Assembly (NCBI GenBank): GCA_036583965.1
Contig: JAZBQD010000018.1
Location: 15,044,867-15,108,866, forward strand
Source of the DNA: Prunella strophiata
Lineage: Eukaryota; Chordata; Aves; Passeriformes; Prunellidae
Reading direction: 5' to 3'
DNA length: 64,000 nt
The translations under genes were made by a program, and so were the position numbers. Positions 49,461 to 63,391 of the stretch are shown piece by piece (position 1 is the first letter of the stretch; the number at the start of each line of letters is the position of its first letter). The notes beneath the pieces are model-generated. The model saw only the letters and a list, made by a program, of their open reading frames with translations, did no database searches and was not told the DNA's origin.

Positions 49461-52400
49461 GCGTGGCAGAATTCATAGTGGAATTAAAGGCTCATCTGAG
49501 CAAAACTGGTTCCCAGCCAGGGCAGCCCTCATAAGCACTAGGAAAGTCACCTGAAAGTTGCTGCCGTTGGTGATGTTGCCCAATCTTTGTTCCCCTCTAA
49601 ATCTGAAAATAGATTTCCCTGGATCTGTTGGGACCAGGTCTGTGTGTATCTGTAAGAACTGATAAAGTGTGTGCTGAAATCTCTTCCTACAGCTCTGCCG
49701 ATGTAGCTCTATCCTTATTTCCATGCTAGTCTTTATCTTTGTAGTTTTTTGTGGCTTGGTTTCCTTTTCTTGATTATTTCTTGCCTTTTTTAGTACTCTG
49801 TCCATTTCTGGCAAGACTGAACTCCTTTTTCCAGACTTCAGTTGTGCCCCTACCCACATAAAGGTTCTTGACTGTGATATTTGATTTGATAATGCCTGTT
49901 GAGTGACATCTTAGAGTTGAAGGCAGTGATAACCAAGCAGCTAGCCAGTTTAAAAATTCAGCTTAGGTTTCTTTTGGAAATGATTACTTAGTGCTGCATC
50001 AGCTTTCTGTTTTGTTGCATAGCACATTGCTATTTCTGTATTTAAAGTGTTTTATGAGGATGTGCACAACTCTTAGATTAAACCTTGATCCTGTGACAAT
50101 GTGAGTGTTCTGGCCTCGATCCCAAGTAATAATTAACACTAGGAGCATAAAGAGTTTCTGTGGGTTAATGGTACAAGTCTCATATTGAATGTTCTGTTTC
50201 TTTGATGGAAAAGTGTTTATCCAGAAAGACGCTTTGGAAAGAAATTTTGTATTCAGTATGATTCAGTTTGATCAGTCATTTTTGTTGGGGAGGTGATCTT
50301 TGATGCTTTATTTGGTTATTTGCACTACCACAGAAGTATTCCTGGGGAGCAATTGAATTTTAAAGGGGAGCAAAAGGCAGCCTGTTACGTTTGCTTCCCA
50401 GGTTCCACAGCCCACAAAACAGCATCACTCGTGGGGAAGTAGGAGGTTCTAGCATTCCTTGGGATGTGTGGGAAATGGCGTGTGTGTTTATATGGCCGTG
50501 GTTTCACCTTACACAGGGACCACCAGGTTTTAATGACACACTTGGCCACAGGAGGTTCAAGCCACTGACCACTGTGTTTATTCCAATGAGCCAGCCCGTT
50601 GGCACTGGGAAATCTTTTACCCCAGTTTACACCACGACATAAAAAGAAGACAACACATTTCTTGTCTATAGTCACATTTTCCAGTATTGGCACTGGAGAT
50701 TCCTAGGGAAGGCTTTTTTTTTTTAAACTTTTTTTTTTCCCCCCCATGTGCTACCTGTTAAAGGCAAATACCATAGAGGGTGTTTTGTCAGAAGGGTGTA
50801 GGACAGCATCAGTGTGCAAAAAATAAATTTAGGAAGTACATCTTTAAAGAAACTTACTAGAGTGTGAGTTACTGAAAACAGTCCAGCTCCCCATGATGTC
50901 CTGTTTCTAATGAATGCTTTGTTCCACATCAGATTCTTGCTTTTCAAAGTAAGTAAGGCTGGATGCTGAAATTTTCTTCAGAAACCTCGTGTTTGTTAAT
51001 GCTGTTTGGGGAAAAATGGGAACAAAACTTTTAATGGAACTGAATTAGTAATTTTAAAATATTCTCCGTTATTTTTTTCAAATTCATTCTTAAAATAACT
51101 GGGGAGAGAGACGAAAGTCAGATGTCCCAGCAATTTCAGGCAGATTCTTCTCTTTATGAAGAATAGATGTCCTCTCTGGTATTGATGAATAATGAAAGGC
51201 TGTTACCTATTGATGTATTGATGCAATATTGATGACTGAAAAAATTCTGATGTAAAGGAGGGATTAGATGGAGGTAAATTATGTAGGGCTAGTAATGAAA
51301 TGATGTGTTACTAAAGTGTTATAGAAAATGTTCTTATGGAATTGGTTTAAGTCTGGATATGTCTTGTACTAGAATTATAAAGCTTAATCTGTTCTTGATC
51401 AAGTCAACTAACTGAAATATCTGGTTGGAGACATATGTATATTTGTTATTGAAGTCAACCCTGAAAAGTTGTTGTGGGATTGGTGAAAGCCTGGTTGTCT
51501 TTGGTTTGGACCTTTTAACCATGCTTACCACAAGCTACCTAAAATATAAAGAGCCTCCTTTTTACTCAGGCCTTTTCTGATGTTAAAAAATATGGACTGT
51601 TTGGCAGGGTGACATGACGGAAGTGCCCTCCTACTCTCCTATATTGCAGAGTAATGGCAAGATTCATTTAAATCCTTCACAAGCTGTTATTCATAATTAC
51701 TTGTTTTAAAAGGTTTCAAAGGTTTTTCTTTCCTGAGTCTGGTTTCTTTAGACATTTCCACAGTGGTGAGGATTTAGTTTTTATAGTGTGTTATCGAATT
51801 TGCTTCTCTTCACTGTCATTCTTCCTCACTCATGTTTCTACCACTAAGAATACATTCTGCCTACATATTGCATGTATTTATTTTCTCTTTCTCAGTATAT
51901 CACCAACAATGATTGAAATATGGGCTGCACACAAAAACATAGAAGCATTCACTGAAATTCTTCTACTGACAAGAAACTTTTTTTTTTTTACCTTTAACAC
52001 CTTCTTTCCTATCTGCTATTCTGCCGTGCTAGAAAAATGGGGGAGCTTAGGAAGTCTGCGCATACATTTTGTAGCACAAGTTAAATACATAAGTTATTAG
52101 GCAATCTCCAGTCCCACTGGTTGCATTTAATAATGAGATATTTCTTGAGAAGTGCAGTGTGAGCATTAATTACCATTTGGTATATTGAACTTGTAAAGTA
52201 TAAAGGCCCTAATTCAACACTATTTAAGCATGTGACCAGCTCCAAGCACATCTGCTTTACTTCCATAGGAATCAATGGAATTCAGCCATGTGCCTAAAGT
52301 TAAACCTGTACTAAATCACTTTTCTGAGTACAAACAAACTGTAATTTAGAGCTTATAAAAGCTATTGCTTTTTCCCCCGAGTTCTACAGAGCAATTTCTA

Positions 52401-54124
52401 ATCAGACTGAAGATAAAAAGCTCTCTCTTTTTCAGAAGTAATGTTCCATTTTCTTTTCAAAGTAGCTTTAGATTATTTTGATCAGTATACTAACTTTATT
52501 GCCCATGTTTTCTCATAGGAAATTTCTACCATCTATTAAAAAGAAAATCATAACTATTTGAAAAGCAATAGAGTGAGTCATAAAGCTTGTCCAAAACCAT
52601 CACAGATTCTCATTTGTGTGCAAGGAAGTATTTCAGGTCATACTAAAGGAAGTGTATCAAAGGGAGTTTGTCAGAAAAGTGCCTTTTTGTGATTCATACT
52701 CAGAGAGATTGGCATTTAACTAAGATATTCTACAAAATAAGTAATCTTATCAATGATTAAATAAAAATGCAAATCTGTAATTTTTATTAGCTCGTGCTCT
52801 TCTGTTCAGGAAGACTTTGAGACATGAATCATTAATCCATGGTATCAATGATATTCAGCATGTACTCAGTTCTTTAAATATTTGTATTTCATGAAGAGTT
52901 GTCATGCAGAACTCTGGACAATTACTCAGAAGAGATAACAGCAATACCTGGCAGACTGATGGCAGTAGGATTCTTGCTCAATAAAAACTCTTGTAAGATC
53001 AGTGCTATTGTCAGAAACCTGTTTTGATGAAAGCAGAGATAGGAAATTTTATAAGGGAGACAGTCAAGTCTAACAGAAACTTCTCTGAGTGAGCTACATC
53101 CTGTCTTTCTATATAGCAGCAGTAATTATTTTATCAAGAACAGGCAAAATCTTCTGAGCCTGTCTAGGAAGTGTAAAGATTTGGTCAGCAGTTGGAATCT
53201 CTATCCCAGAACTTTGCAGGCTCCAATAAATGCCTACAAATAGTAGAAATTTCTGCAACAGCAAACACAGCATTTTTTTTCTCCAGATGTTAGTCCATCC
53301 CAGCAAAATGGGAAATCTGGAAATGATCAATCTTCTTTGTGAGAACTCTAGTAAACACATAGCAGCTTCATTTCCAGATGGTGAAATCCATGTGCACCAG
53401 GCTCTCCACCAAGCTCTCAGATTCACCTGAATGAGGCTCTGTGTGTGCTCACTCTTGTGGCTTTCCTGCTCCTGCACACATCCCCCCTTCCCTTCTGTGT
53501 CTGTTCAAAGGTCTTACTTGCAATCAGCCATACTCAACACGTGAACTCATTGACTGTCATCTTGTCTCATGTTTTACCTGTAACGTTGTGCACATGACGA
53601 ATTATGGCCTAACCAGTTAGCTCTGTTGTGCAGCTCAGACAGTGACATCTAATTCTAGGAGTCATTTCTAACCCCAAAATAATTTTGTCCCTCCTGCTTT
53701 TTCCAGTCATTAATTCTTAAACATCTGCAGTGGTTACCTCCACAGTGGCATATAGAATAACCGGGGAGCTCAGGAATAGTGAATTTTGTATTTCCTCTTC
53801 ATTGGCACAGCCCCAAAAATCCATGAGAACAGGGAAATATGACAGAAGTGGAGAGAGCAAAGGGGATTCAGAGCCACTTTTAAAAGGATGTTTCACCTTT
53901 TACCTATGCTCTGAAAGTTGACTACATTAGATAATGGTGTTTAATTAGAAATTTAATTAAGTAGCATTTAAGTAAATGTCTTAAATATCTTCTGACGTCC
54001 ACTACCACTAACAACATTCGTTCAAAATTCTTCATTGGTGTTAACTATTACTTAGTTTAATGCATTTGAAAAAAACAATTGCATTTTAAATTACTTTTTC
54101 ATTCCTGCTGTGTGGTATAAACTG
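49461..54124. other. Unique non-coding DNA
   Basis: No gene is recognised. Frames at 49473-49859 and 53109-53477 (minus, 128 and 122 codons) have no recognisable domain and no splice context. An old amniote repeat scrap lies at 52201-52307. Confidence 0.5.
52201..52307. repeat. Ancient amniote repeat fragment
   Basis: AAGGCCCTAATTCAACAC, TTTAAGCATGTGACCAGCTCC, CCATAGGAATCAATGG and CATGTGCCTAAAGTTAAACC follow the order of an old near-palindromic amniote element. In it, 'aggccctgattcagc' and 'taagcatgtg' words flank a 'cattg...caatgg' centre. It is heavily diverged and the family is not named here. Confidence 0.45.
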
Positions 54125-54240
54125 CCCAATGAGATTGTTCCTGCCCAACAGAGTTGTCAATCTATATAGACAAGCTACAAAGAGAAGAGAAAGTATCATT
54201 ATCCCCATTTTGTAGCTGGGCTAACCTGAATTCAAACATG
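54125..54240 (-). mobile_element. Ancient MIR/CORE-SINE-like fragment
   Basis: CCTGCCCAACAGAGTTGTCAATCTATATAGACAAGC followed by AGTATCATTATCCCCATTTTGTAGCTGGG closely follows the 'gcttacaatctaaatagacaagac' and 'attattatccccattttacagatg' words. These are shared by old amniote SINEs and L2-type repeats in reverse orientation. The copy is diverged and truncated on both sides. Confidence 0.5.
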
Positions 54241-55324
54241 TGAAAGTGCTGTCTAGAATGAGACATTCATTTGCTAGCACATTTTAATAAAATCTAGTTT
54301 TAGTCATCTTTTGATGACCAGAATGTACAAACATACTAGTATTTAAAAACAGGCTGTGGACTGTGATATAGTTAATATTTTGTGAGAAGTGGTGACTTCT
54401 ATTTTTCTTAGACCTACAGTTTACTATCATTGCATTATGGGTGTTTTCAGCTATACTTGTTTGTCTGTATTGTTAATTATATGTAATACTGATTTTTGCT
54501 GCTGAGATTTTTGTAAGAGCATATATTCTGCATCTACATTTGAACTACAATCCTTTGACCAATGGGAATAGGCTAGAAAAAGTATGAAAATTATAGCTCA
54601 GCTACTCAATTCAGTACAGTATATTTAATTTAGTAAAGAGCTGATCAGGGAGTTTAACAGATGTACTTATTATTTAGGAATGTTATCCGAGTATAATCAA
54701 GAGGTTATTGAGAGATGAACAGTTAAAAAATTCTGAAGTACCTGAGTGACTTTAAAAAAAATCATGCGTAATCTTGGTTCTTTAGTGCAACATAAAGACT
54801 TGTGTCTGGTTTCTGTTGGTTTTTGAAGGAGTCCTCTGGTCATAAATGTCCATGTTTTTTTTTAAATAGAGACTCTGAAGAAGGGTTTACTAATGGCTTC
54901 CAGAAGAAGGAGAAGACACTAAGTTGCAGTTGTGGTGCTTTTTTCCAGTTTAGAATTCTTCTGACACATAGCTGTTCACAACTTGCTGGGAAAGTTTCTT
55001 GTCCTCTGGGTTAAGGAGTTGTCTTCCAAATGTAGTTTTGATGAAAAGTCTTAACTCGAGTTGAAATAACTCTTCAAATAGCCATACCCAAATCTGTGAA
55101 GTATTTTGGATGTGACTGTCAAGGCCTTTCATTTGTCTGTGTTCAACAGAAAGCTGGTGAACAGAAAAGCATACTTGGTGAGGTTTCAGATCTGTTTTTA
55201 TTATCTTCTAGCACAGCAGTTTCAGTGACAATAGCTGAGATCAGTGCCTGAGAATTTTGCCCTCTCCCCATGCATTTTCTCTTCAGAACAGTCCTTACCC
55301 TGAAGATCCTGTAACAAAGAAAGG

Positions 55325-55400
55325 GGATCATATAATGTACAGAGGAGGAATTGGGGATCAAAGGATTTTCCAAAGGCCACAAACAAGTGAGGGAAGATAT
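55325..55400 (-). mobile_element. Possible MIR-like SINE fragment
   Basis: TGTACAGAGGAGGAATTGGGGATCAAAGGATTTTCCAAAGGCCACA parallels the reverse MIR block 'ttacagatgaggaaactgaggcacagagaggttaagtgacttgcccaaggtcaca'. It is diverged, so moderate doubt remains. Confidence 0.4.
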
Positions 55401-55523
55401 TCTATGCTTCACAGAGGTGATTTTCCAACAGCAAAGTTTAAGTGCATCACTGGGCAGCCAACAGAGGAATTTCTAACATCAGGACATTTTTCATCTACAT
55501 CCATTTTTCAGACTAACACATGA

Positions 55524-55590
55524 TGAAATCATTACTCCCTGTGGATCAGTGGGTATACTGCCACTGATTTAAGTGGAACCTAAGATTTCT
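55524..55590. repeat. Possible ancient amniote repeat scrap
   Basis: ATACTGCCACTGATTTAAGTGGAACCTAAGATTTC resembles the 'gccattgacttcaatgggagcaggattt' word of old amniote elements. It is short and diverged. Confidence 0.25.
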
Positions 55591-57958
55591 ATCTAGAACT
55601 GTTAGTCTTGTCCCAGCTTTAAAAATAGAAGTGTCTGCTTCAACAAAAAATTGGGTTCCTTACTAAAACATTCTCCTTTGGTTCCTGCACATTAGGACAA
55701 CTGATTGATTTTTACAGAAGGGGTAACTGCAGCCAGCCAGTTGCACTGATAGATAACTCAGTTTTTAATGGCCTCTTGGTAAACCAGTCTCAGTCAGAAA
55801 GTTGCAGAATCAATAAAGATCAGTGCAACTTTCCAGTAAGGTTATACTTTCACTAGTATATTTTCAGTTTATTTTCTGCTTGATGGAACACAACAGTACA
55901 TCTAGGGCAAGGGGGAAGTTTGTTGGGGTTTTTTTTAAAGTAAAAAATAAAACAAGTCAATAATATCATGGAATAAGTAATGCTTTTCTTCAATACCTCT
56001 GTCAAGTGAAATGAGTGATACTTTACCGGCAGTTTAGATGAGTAACTGCTAGGACAGGATCAGTGTCTTGTGCTTTAAAAATAAACTTCTTTGCTCTGAG
56101 TCAACATCTGTTTTGCCTTGGCCTTCATTTAGCAGCAGGAGACCATTATCCTGTGATGACTTTCTATTCCACTGACATCTCATCTGGTGCACCGATATTC
56201 TTAGTATTTTACTCCCCTGCTGTGCCCCTTCCCCTCAGCCACACACACACAAACACTCTTTATCTCAAGCCTGTAGAATGCTGTGTTCTGCTGTTTCCAT
56301 GAATAGGAGATTGCACATAATGTAATCAATCAGTTGCTTCTACCACTAAGGAAAAAGTGTGTCCCTCCAATTAACTTCTTACATCCCAATAACACAAGTA
56401 ACAGTCTTGGATAGGTGCCTAAAATCAGGAATATTTATCTAAACTGCCCTGACATTCAGAATCTAAAGTGGGGGACTAGACCATCTGAGAAGGCAATCTT
56501 ACAAAAGTTCTGGCCTTTCAGATCTGGTCTGGTTATTGCAAGGGTTAAGAAAATGGAAAATAATTATGGAATAAACCAACTAAATTTTTACAAAGACTTT
56601 GCTTGTTTTGGTTTTGGGGCAAATATTTGGAATCAAACTAGTTTCCCCAGACTTACATGAGATAAATTATTATTCAAAGTCACTAAATCTTTTAAGTTTA
56701 TTGTTTTGGGACAGTTAATTCCTAATGCTATGTCCTTTACTGTAAGAGAATACATCAAAGCGGGAATTTCTTCACTTGATGCAGCAGGGCTTTTTCCTCC
56801 AGAAAGGGAAAGAGAAGAACATAAAATCAAAATGTAGCAGTGCTTGTACTGGAGCACTCCAGAGGTCTATTTAACCCAAGATGTCAACAAGAAGATGCTA
56901 AGGGTTGTGTGATTCTACAGCTTTCCTGCTTTTACAATGGTGCAAGGACTGGATGAACCCTGGGGGCAGGGCAGGGAGGGAAATTGCTGTTATGGTTTGC
57001 AGAGCTTCTGGAAGCACTCAGTGCCTAATGGGGTGAGAAGTTTCCTCCTCCTGTGTCTTTTTCCCTGTCTCCTACATAGCCATGCATGTCCACACATGCA
57101 CTAATGTAGTGGAGGACCATTATGTGATAGGAGCAAGGGCATGCTTTTCTTTAAGTTGGTTTTTAGGATGCACCCAGAAAGCCCTCTGGATGAGTCAATC
57201 AAATTCATCCTATTTCCCTGTATGTCCTTTTGAAGTGCCTGCAGTGAGTACCAAAGCCAAAACCTATCCTTCAGTATTATTATTTTAAATCTAAGTAGGA
57301 CTAAAAGAGGATGTGTTATATGATGGGTTTACAGGCATGGTTTGAACCTGTCACCAGCAGCAAATTACATCTCTCACATTAAAATAATACCTCCTTAGTA
57401 CTGTTTATTATACCTGAGTGTAAGCTGATTGTGATGGACCATGATTGTCAACTGATGCAAGGAAGCAAGACAAAGATGGCTTTGTCCAGTTTTCTTTTTT
57501 TCTGTGAGAAGTTTAAGCTAATGTGTCTGCATGTGGCCAGCTGAAAACCTCCTCCATTTACTTTTCTCAATGTGAAAGTATGATCTGTGCATTTTCTTTT
57601 ATATCCTACTGTCTTAAAAGGAATGATTGTGGGAACTTGGAAGATAAAGCTGCTATTGCTGCCTACTGCTTCAGATTATGTAGTGCACACTGCAGAACCA
57701 CTGTGTGTATTTTTCTTGTTCATGGGTTGTTTCACTGCCTCATACCTAAACAACTAGAATAAACTGGCATTCGGGGTTAGTAACTTATTCTAGGTGAGGT
57801 TAACCTACAAGTCTTTACAGTAATTTGGACTAGTTTCCTTTGAAACAGCATTTTCCTAGTTCAGTTTTTTGACTGTATTGTGGATTCCTACTTTTCATCT
57901 ATTGCCAATTGTAATTTATGCTTTTACAAGGGCAATTAAGATGGGAAAGGGGGAAAAG

Positions 57959-57982
57959 AGTACAGACTTTAGTACAGACTTT
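57959..57982. repeat. 12-bp perfect tandem duplication
   Basis: AGTACAGACTTT occurs twice in direct succession. It is small-scale slippage. Confidence 0.8.
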
Positions 57983-59829
57983 CTCACAAATGTGTCCTGG
58001 ATTTGTTTGAAATGTTTTCAGAAATGGTATTTTCATCTCGTGCTTGAGTAACTTGTAGTTCAGGATGTTTGCAGTCATGCCATGGTGCATAGTCCTGCCA
58101 CATTAAGTGACCACATTAGGAGGAAGATCACTCTATATCATCCCCTTTTATGCTCTGCCTTGGGGTAGGTGTACATGGTATCTTTTGATATAAAGGAAAA
58201 ACTGTTGAAAAGTGCTGATTTGTGTTTGAAGACAACTGAAACAATTGAATCAAAGACTATGTTAGAACTCCATGTGGGATGCCCTAATTTTTTAATAATT
58301 TAGAGAACATCCCAATCAAAGTATTATTTCTGTTAGTTCTCACTTTTTTGCCATGAGTAGAAGACAGAGTAATGTGACAGTGGGAAAAGGGTACTCAAAT
58401 TTTGGACTATTTCCATATTGTCTTGCACTTCGTTACCATGTTGAAGAACACATTTTCTGAGCTTAACCCACATGTTTCAGAGAGGTGAGCTCCTTAAATT
58501 CATCTTGGGGTGAGGTTCTAATACTTACTGCTCAGTCATCTGGTTCACAGGGCTCCCAGCTTTGCACGTCTACTGGAGTTTTCCATGCAAATACCAAGCA
58601 TTGGTAAAGTATATGTGGCAAGTATTTGATTCAGGACACAGCAAAGAATTGCACATGAGTAGATCTAATGTGTTTGAGAAGCAACTTTCTACCCTCAAAT
58701 ATTTATGTGTTAGCATATTTCACGAAGTACATGAGTTTTTACTGTTCTTTAAAAAAATAAGATTTAATATAATTTTTGATATATTTATTATCCATGGCCT
58801 TGCCTAATCCTTCCCTTTCTTGAATTCCCTGAGAATGTAGTTATTTCTAATTAAGCAATGTTGCTTTTTAAAAAGGAGGACATCTTGAAAAAAGAAACTC
58901 TTTTTCTTTAGACTTTGGATGGGAAAATCAGTGTAGGAAATGTTAAAAATACCGAATCTGTGAATCCTTAATTTTAAAATATGTCTGCATAGAAAATGTA
59001 TATTTAAGGACCACACAGTTCAAGGAATCAGGCCTGTAAGGCTCAGGGTCCCATAGCTATAGAATGCCTTGTCAGATGTGTTTCAATAGCTCTGTTAGTA
59101 CCTTTGACCTTGATTTTGGGATTGAGGAAAACTTTGCCAAGACAATAAAGCACTGGCTACCCATTATTCTTTGAATACTCTGGTGAGGCTACATTGCTCT
59201 CCCAACAGGTAGTAAGCCTGCAAGTGTGGAAGGTGAGAAAGTCATCAGTATTCACAAACTTGCAGTCTTTCCTCTGATGTGCTTTATAAACATAGTTATT
59301 TCATCTTACCTGTTATACAACTGTAACTTCCAGTCACAAACTTTAAAGGTATTATTGTGTGTTTAATTCTGTGTAATAGTCTCAGAAATATTAATGGAGA
59401 AATTTTCTTCTCTCTGCAAATGCAAGTAATTTTCATTATTTAGAGTGTGAATGGTGAGGTAAACCAAATACCACCTAAAGCACTTTGTGGTTTTATTCAA
59501 ATGTCTGTTTGTAAATACTTCTTGCAAAGGGTTTCTTTACCCTGTATTTGCTCAGCATTAATCCTTGAAAAAAAAAAAGTCTTGTGTGGTCAATGAAGAC
59601 ATTCAGTAGAAAATTGATCTGCTGAAGTACTTCTCTCAGAATGAAATTTGCTTATATGTCACACTTCTTTAAACTCTTTTTTCTTAAAATCAGGCAAACC
59701 TCATATGTAGTCTATTCATACAACTTCTCTGCTGTCTTTCATGCTCTTATTTATCTGCCTGGTTCCTTTCCTCTGCCCATTTTTGCCTTCATGTTTTTTT
59801 TCCTTGCTGCTGGTTGAACACAGGATATC

Positions 59830-60330
59830 AGCTAATTCATGTGCAGTTGCTGTGCCTTAGCTCAGCTGACTACGTAACATGCATTGAAGAACGTACTTTC
59901 CCAGTATTTTCCTGCGCAGATTCTTTTCCAATGTTGACAGTATGCTAAAGGATGTGTGTAAGCAACAGCTCTGCTGGGACATTTAATGGCCTGTCTGGCT
60001 ACAGCTCTGTCACACACACAGACACACTCACACACGGCCAGCAATCACTCACAGAAGTTTTAGTCTTCTTCAGCAGTCGTCCTTTGATGGGTCTGGAATG
60101 CAAAGGATTCATTTCTAGTCCACACAAGATATATTGCAGAGTATATAGATGTACGGAAATCGGAGCTTAGCTGTTTTTTGGGACTGCCAAAGTTTCACTG
60201 TAAACACAACTTCAAACAGAGCTGCTTTCTCTAGACTTAGGTTTATCCTGAAATTCGCAGCTTGTTTTCATTGTGAGTGTGCTTGTGGGAAAAGTCTGTT
60301 ATACTGTAGATAATTTGCACGGCTGCCCAG
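59830..60330. promoter_or_regulatory. Candidate regulatory block
   Basis: The stretch is less AT-rich than its neighbours and carries CTCAGCTGACTACGTAAC (E-box plus CRE/AP-1-like core), CCTTTGATGGG (TCF/LEF-like), TCTGGAATGC (TEAD-like) and a short CA-rich run (60011-60036). There is no coding or repeat signal. This is a weak, composition-based call. Confidence 0.2.
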
Positions 60331-63300
60331 AAATCACTGCTGTACAGCTCGGTACAAGAAGGCTGTTTGGGCAACACAGGCTGTTCTCTCTGGATTTTAT
60401 TTGAATATGTTGGCACTGGAATGGAGCCTGGAAGGTAAACTTGATGGTTGGTGTTATAAAGGCCTGTTCCTGCTTTTGCTGAGGTTGCAGCTGAGTAACT
60501 GTAGTAGTCTGTAAACTATTGAAACTTTTAGCAGTTCCAACTCCTGTATCCCTGGATTTGCTACCCTGAAAGTTCTTCCCAGTGTAGGAAGCACAGCATT
60601 CTTCCAGAGCCTGGGCTGCCATGTTGTTAGCTTGAAGCCACCTGGATTTGTGGAAGTCCTGCCTCTGTCACTCAGCATCATGAATCTGCTCAGGATGCCC
60701 TTCTCTGACCTAAATTTCTCTATTGTTAGTCACACTGTATTCATTGAGCCTCAGGTAAAAACAATCCTTTCAACAGCTTGAATTCTTTGACTTTTTTGTA
60801 GAAAGGGCACACACAGACAGCAGGCTGAAGATAGTTTTGGATTGATATGCCTGATAACACCTGTATTCCAGGGAGCTCAGAATCTTCTTCTGATTGATTA
60901 ACAACCATCATTAATCTTGATAGAACCTCTAATGGACACAGTAATGCTTGAATTTTGTCCAATCCTATTACTCAGATAGCTGCCTACAGTCAGACAGTAC
61001 TGTGTTATCCAAGAATTAACAGATAAATCTTCTCCATGCGCTAATGCCTAAGTAGCTAGAGTTTTAACAGAACAGTTAATGTGACAAGTCTTATGATGTT
61101 AATTGGGGCAGAAAATGAAATATTTCTACTTGGTAGAAAAGAACAAATATCCCAATTTAAGATGCAGACAAATTTCTGAACTTGCCAGCAACTTGAAAAG
61201 AAATGCATATGGTCATCTTTACTGTTGTGTGTGTCTAAGCTTGCACTGTGCAAGTTGTCAAAACTGTTTTTCCCAGCATAGTTTTTAAAGGGAGAAAATA
61301 ATAATTACCAAGAAAGATTTTGCCTCACACAATATTAATTTATCTGAGCAGCTTACACATGCATTGGATGATCTGTTGTTCTTCTGAAAAGAATCTGTGA
61401 TTCTAAAAATGATCCTTCTTGCTCAACCATGGATTTGAATTCCTTGCCCAAATATGCATGTGAATGTCAGAACCTAAAGTGCATTCATGTAGCATGTAAT
61501 TTCCTGTTGATGAGCAGTGATGACTCCACAATAAAAATCCATATATATAATTTTTTTTAATATGCATATGCATGTGCATTTGTAAAGCTTTTTAAACTAT
61601 GAATTCTTTTAAATGAAACAAGAAAACATTTTGCTTTTAAGCTAAGTAATCTTCAGAACTGGAGGTGCTGATAGAGTAATTATGTTTATTCTTCCAGTTT
61701 CACAATTTCTGTCTTATAAACATTGTTTTGCATTATTGGGCTCCACATTTCCCCTTCTCATCTGATGTTTTACAAATATTTTTCTAATTGCTTGAGACAG
61801 TGTGGTCCAATAAAATTACATCGACTTTCTGCTGAACTTGTTTGTCTGATCCACTGCCAAAAGTTGTAGGCAGCTAGGCAGAACACTTGGTCTCACTTTC
61901 TTTCACTCCCCCTCCTCTAAGGCAATGCTTTCAGTCAGCCCTCTACCCTTAAAAGAACATGCATGTGAAGACTTAGGGTTGTGAACTATGCATTTTACAC
62001 TTCTCAGCCATTCAAATGCTTCAGCAGGGCACTACATCCTAGCAGATTTTCGGGGCAGAAACAGAATCTCTTTCTTTCTCTGTAGATTGTTATGTGATGA
62101 AGTTAATAGAGATAAATCATACATTATATTTTAAAGCAGAAGTACTTGTTTTGGCTCTGTGCCCATTTATGCTTCAGCATAACAACTATCTTAGCCTCTA
62201 TTCAGTATTTCTTCATCTGATAAAGGACAAATTACAGCTTGAAGTGTCCAGAAAGTGAGGTACTGTAGTGCCTTATCACCCTGAGAGCCCACATAAAGAA
62301 GGTACAAGGGGATATAACAGCTGACATACATAGCTGTAAAGCATTCTATATTTTTACAGTGACAGGGATACTCAGAGAAGAAGTGCAATCCTGTGGTTCT
62401 GAGTGTCTGAAAGAGCTAACAGAACAATGAACTATTATTCTTGGGTCTTGATAACTGAGTGCCTTACAATGAGGGATGAGTTGTAACTAGCTGTGAACTG
62501 AAAATAGACCCTTCCCTTTCATTGTCATGAACATGTTGCTGTTTATGATCAGTTCGGCAGACACTTTCTTCATGACATTACATCTCCTCTATTTTTTTTT
62601 TTTTCTCTCATATAACAAGATGAGACTGTAATTTCTTTCTTTACAGTATTTGTTGGATTTTCTTTTCTAAAGACAACATTCACATCAGACACCTCATTTC
62701 AGGTGCATTTTTGAGTGTTTGCTTACCTTGTGCCACATTTTGTGTAATAGAACATGATCAGGTCTGAAATCCCTAAAAATAACTAGCTGCTTGATATTTG
62801 GAATAACTTTTTAAAGTACCTTGAGGTAGAAAAACAAAGCAAATAGTGCTGGTTTGCCACAGTGGAACAGATACGGTATGTGATCAGTTAGCTGCAGCCC
62901 TCAGATAAACACAGACAGACAAGCTAGCAAGCATCAACAGAAACCACATTATTGTCCCACTTAGACTTCTGGCCTCATGTTTGTTAAGTGATCTCTAGAG
63001 TCCGAAAAGCAAACCAAAAATTTTCAAGTACAGAGAGCTGAATTTGACATTATTTGATATTAGGCGTCTATGGCTCTTTTAATCTTTAGCATCAGTCATT
63101 TTTTTAGTTGTCTTTCTCTCCACTTAGTTAATAAATACATCGGCTGTATAATGGATGGTATTTATCAGTGCAACCTCATTTAATTTTTTAAGAGCTGCAT
63201 AAAGCATAAACATAATATCTCTGGCTTGGGCAAATTACTTGACATCCTTAGTAACATAAGAATAGCTAATAGTAATTTCAGAGAGAGTTTGTTGAAGCCT

Positions 63301-63391
63301 CCAGATGTCAGGGGCTATGGAAGTGTAAAGTATTATTACAGATGTTTCTCATAATAATAATACATCTGATAGCAGGGCAGAAAAAGGAATT

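Larger units (their letters stand above)
55591..63391. other. Unique non-coding DNA
   Basis: No gene is recognised. A 12-bp unit is perfectly repeated at 57959-57982. A candidate regulatory block lies at 59830-60330, and a minus-strand frame at 60299-60622 begins inside an unusually GC-balanced stretch but shows no known domain. The rest is AT-rich. Confidence 0.5.

Noticed and set aside
49473..49859. 128-codon minus-strand frame
   Set aside because: Lysine-rich start but no domain. It adjoins a likely regulatory block and lacks exon-boundary logic.
53109..53477. 122-codon minus-strand frame
   Set aside because: No recognisable domain and no conserved residues. It is consistent with chance.
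61385..61415. Possible CR1 terminus from GAATCTGTGATTCTAAAAATGA
   Set aside because: Only about 20 bases resemble the CR1 tail, and the preceding 'ccttccaac' block is absent.
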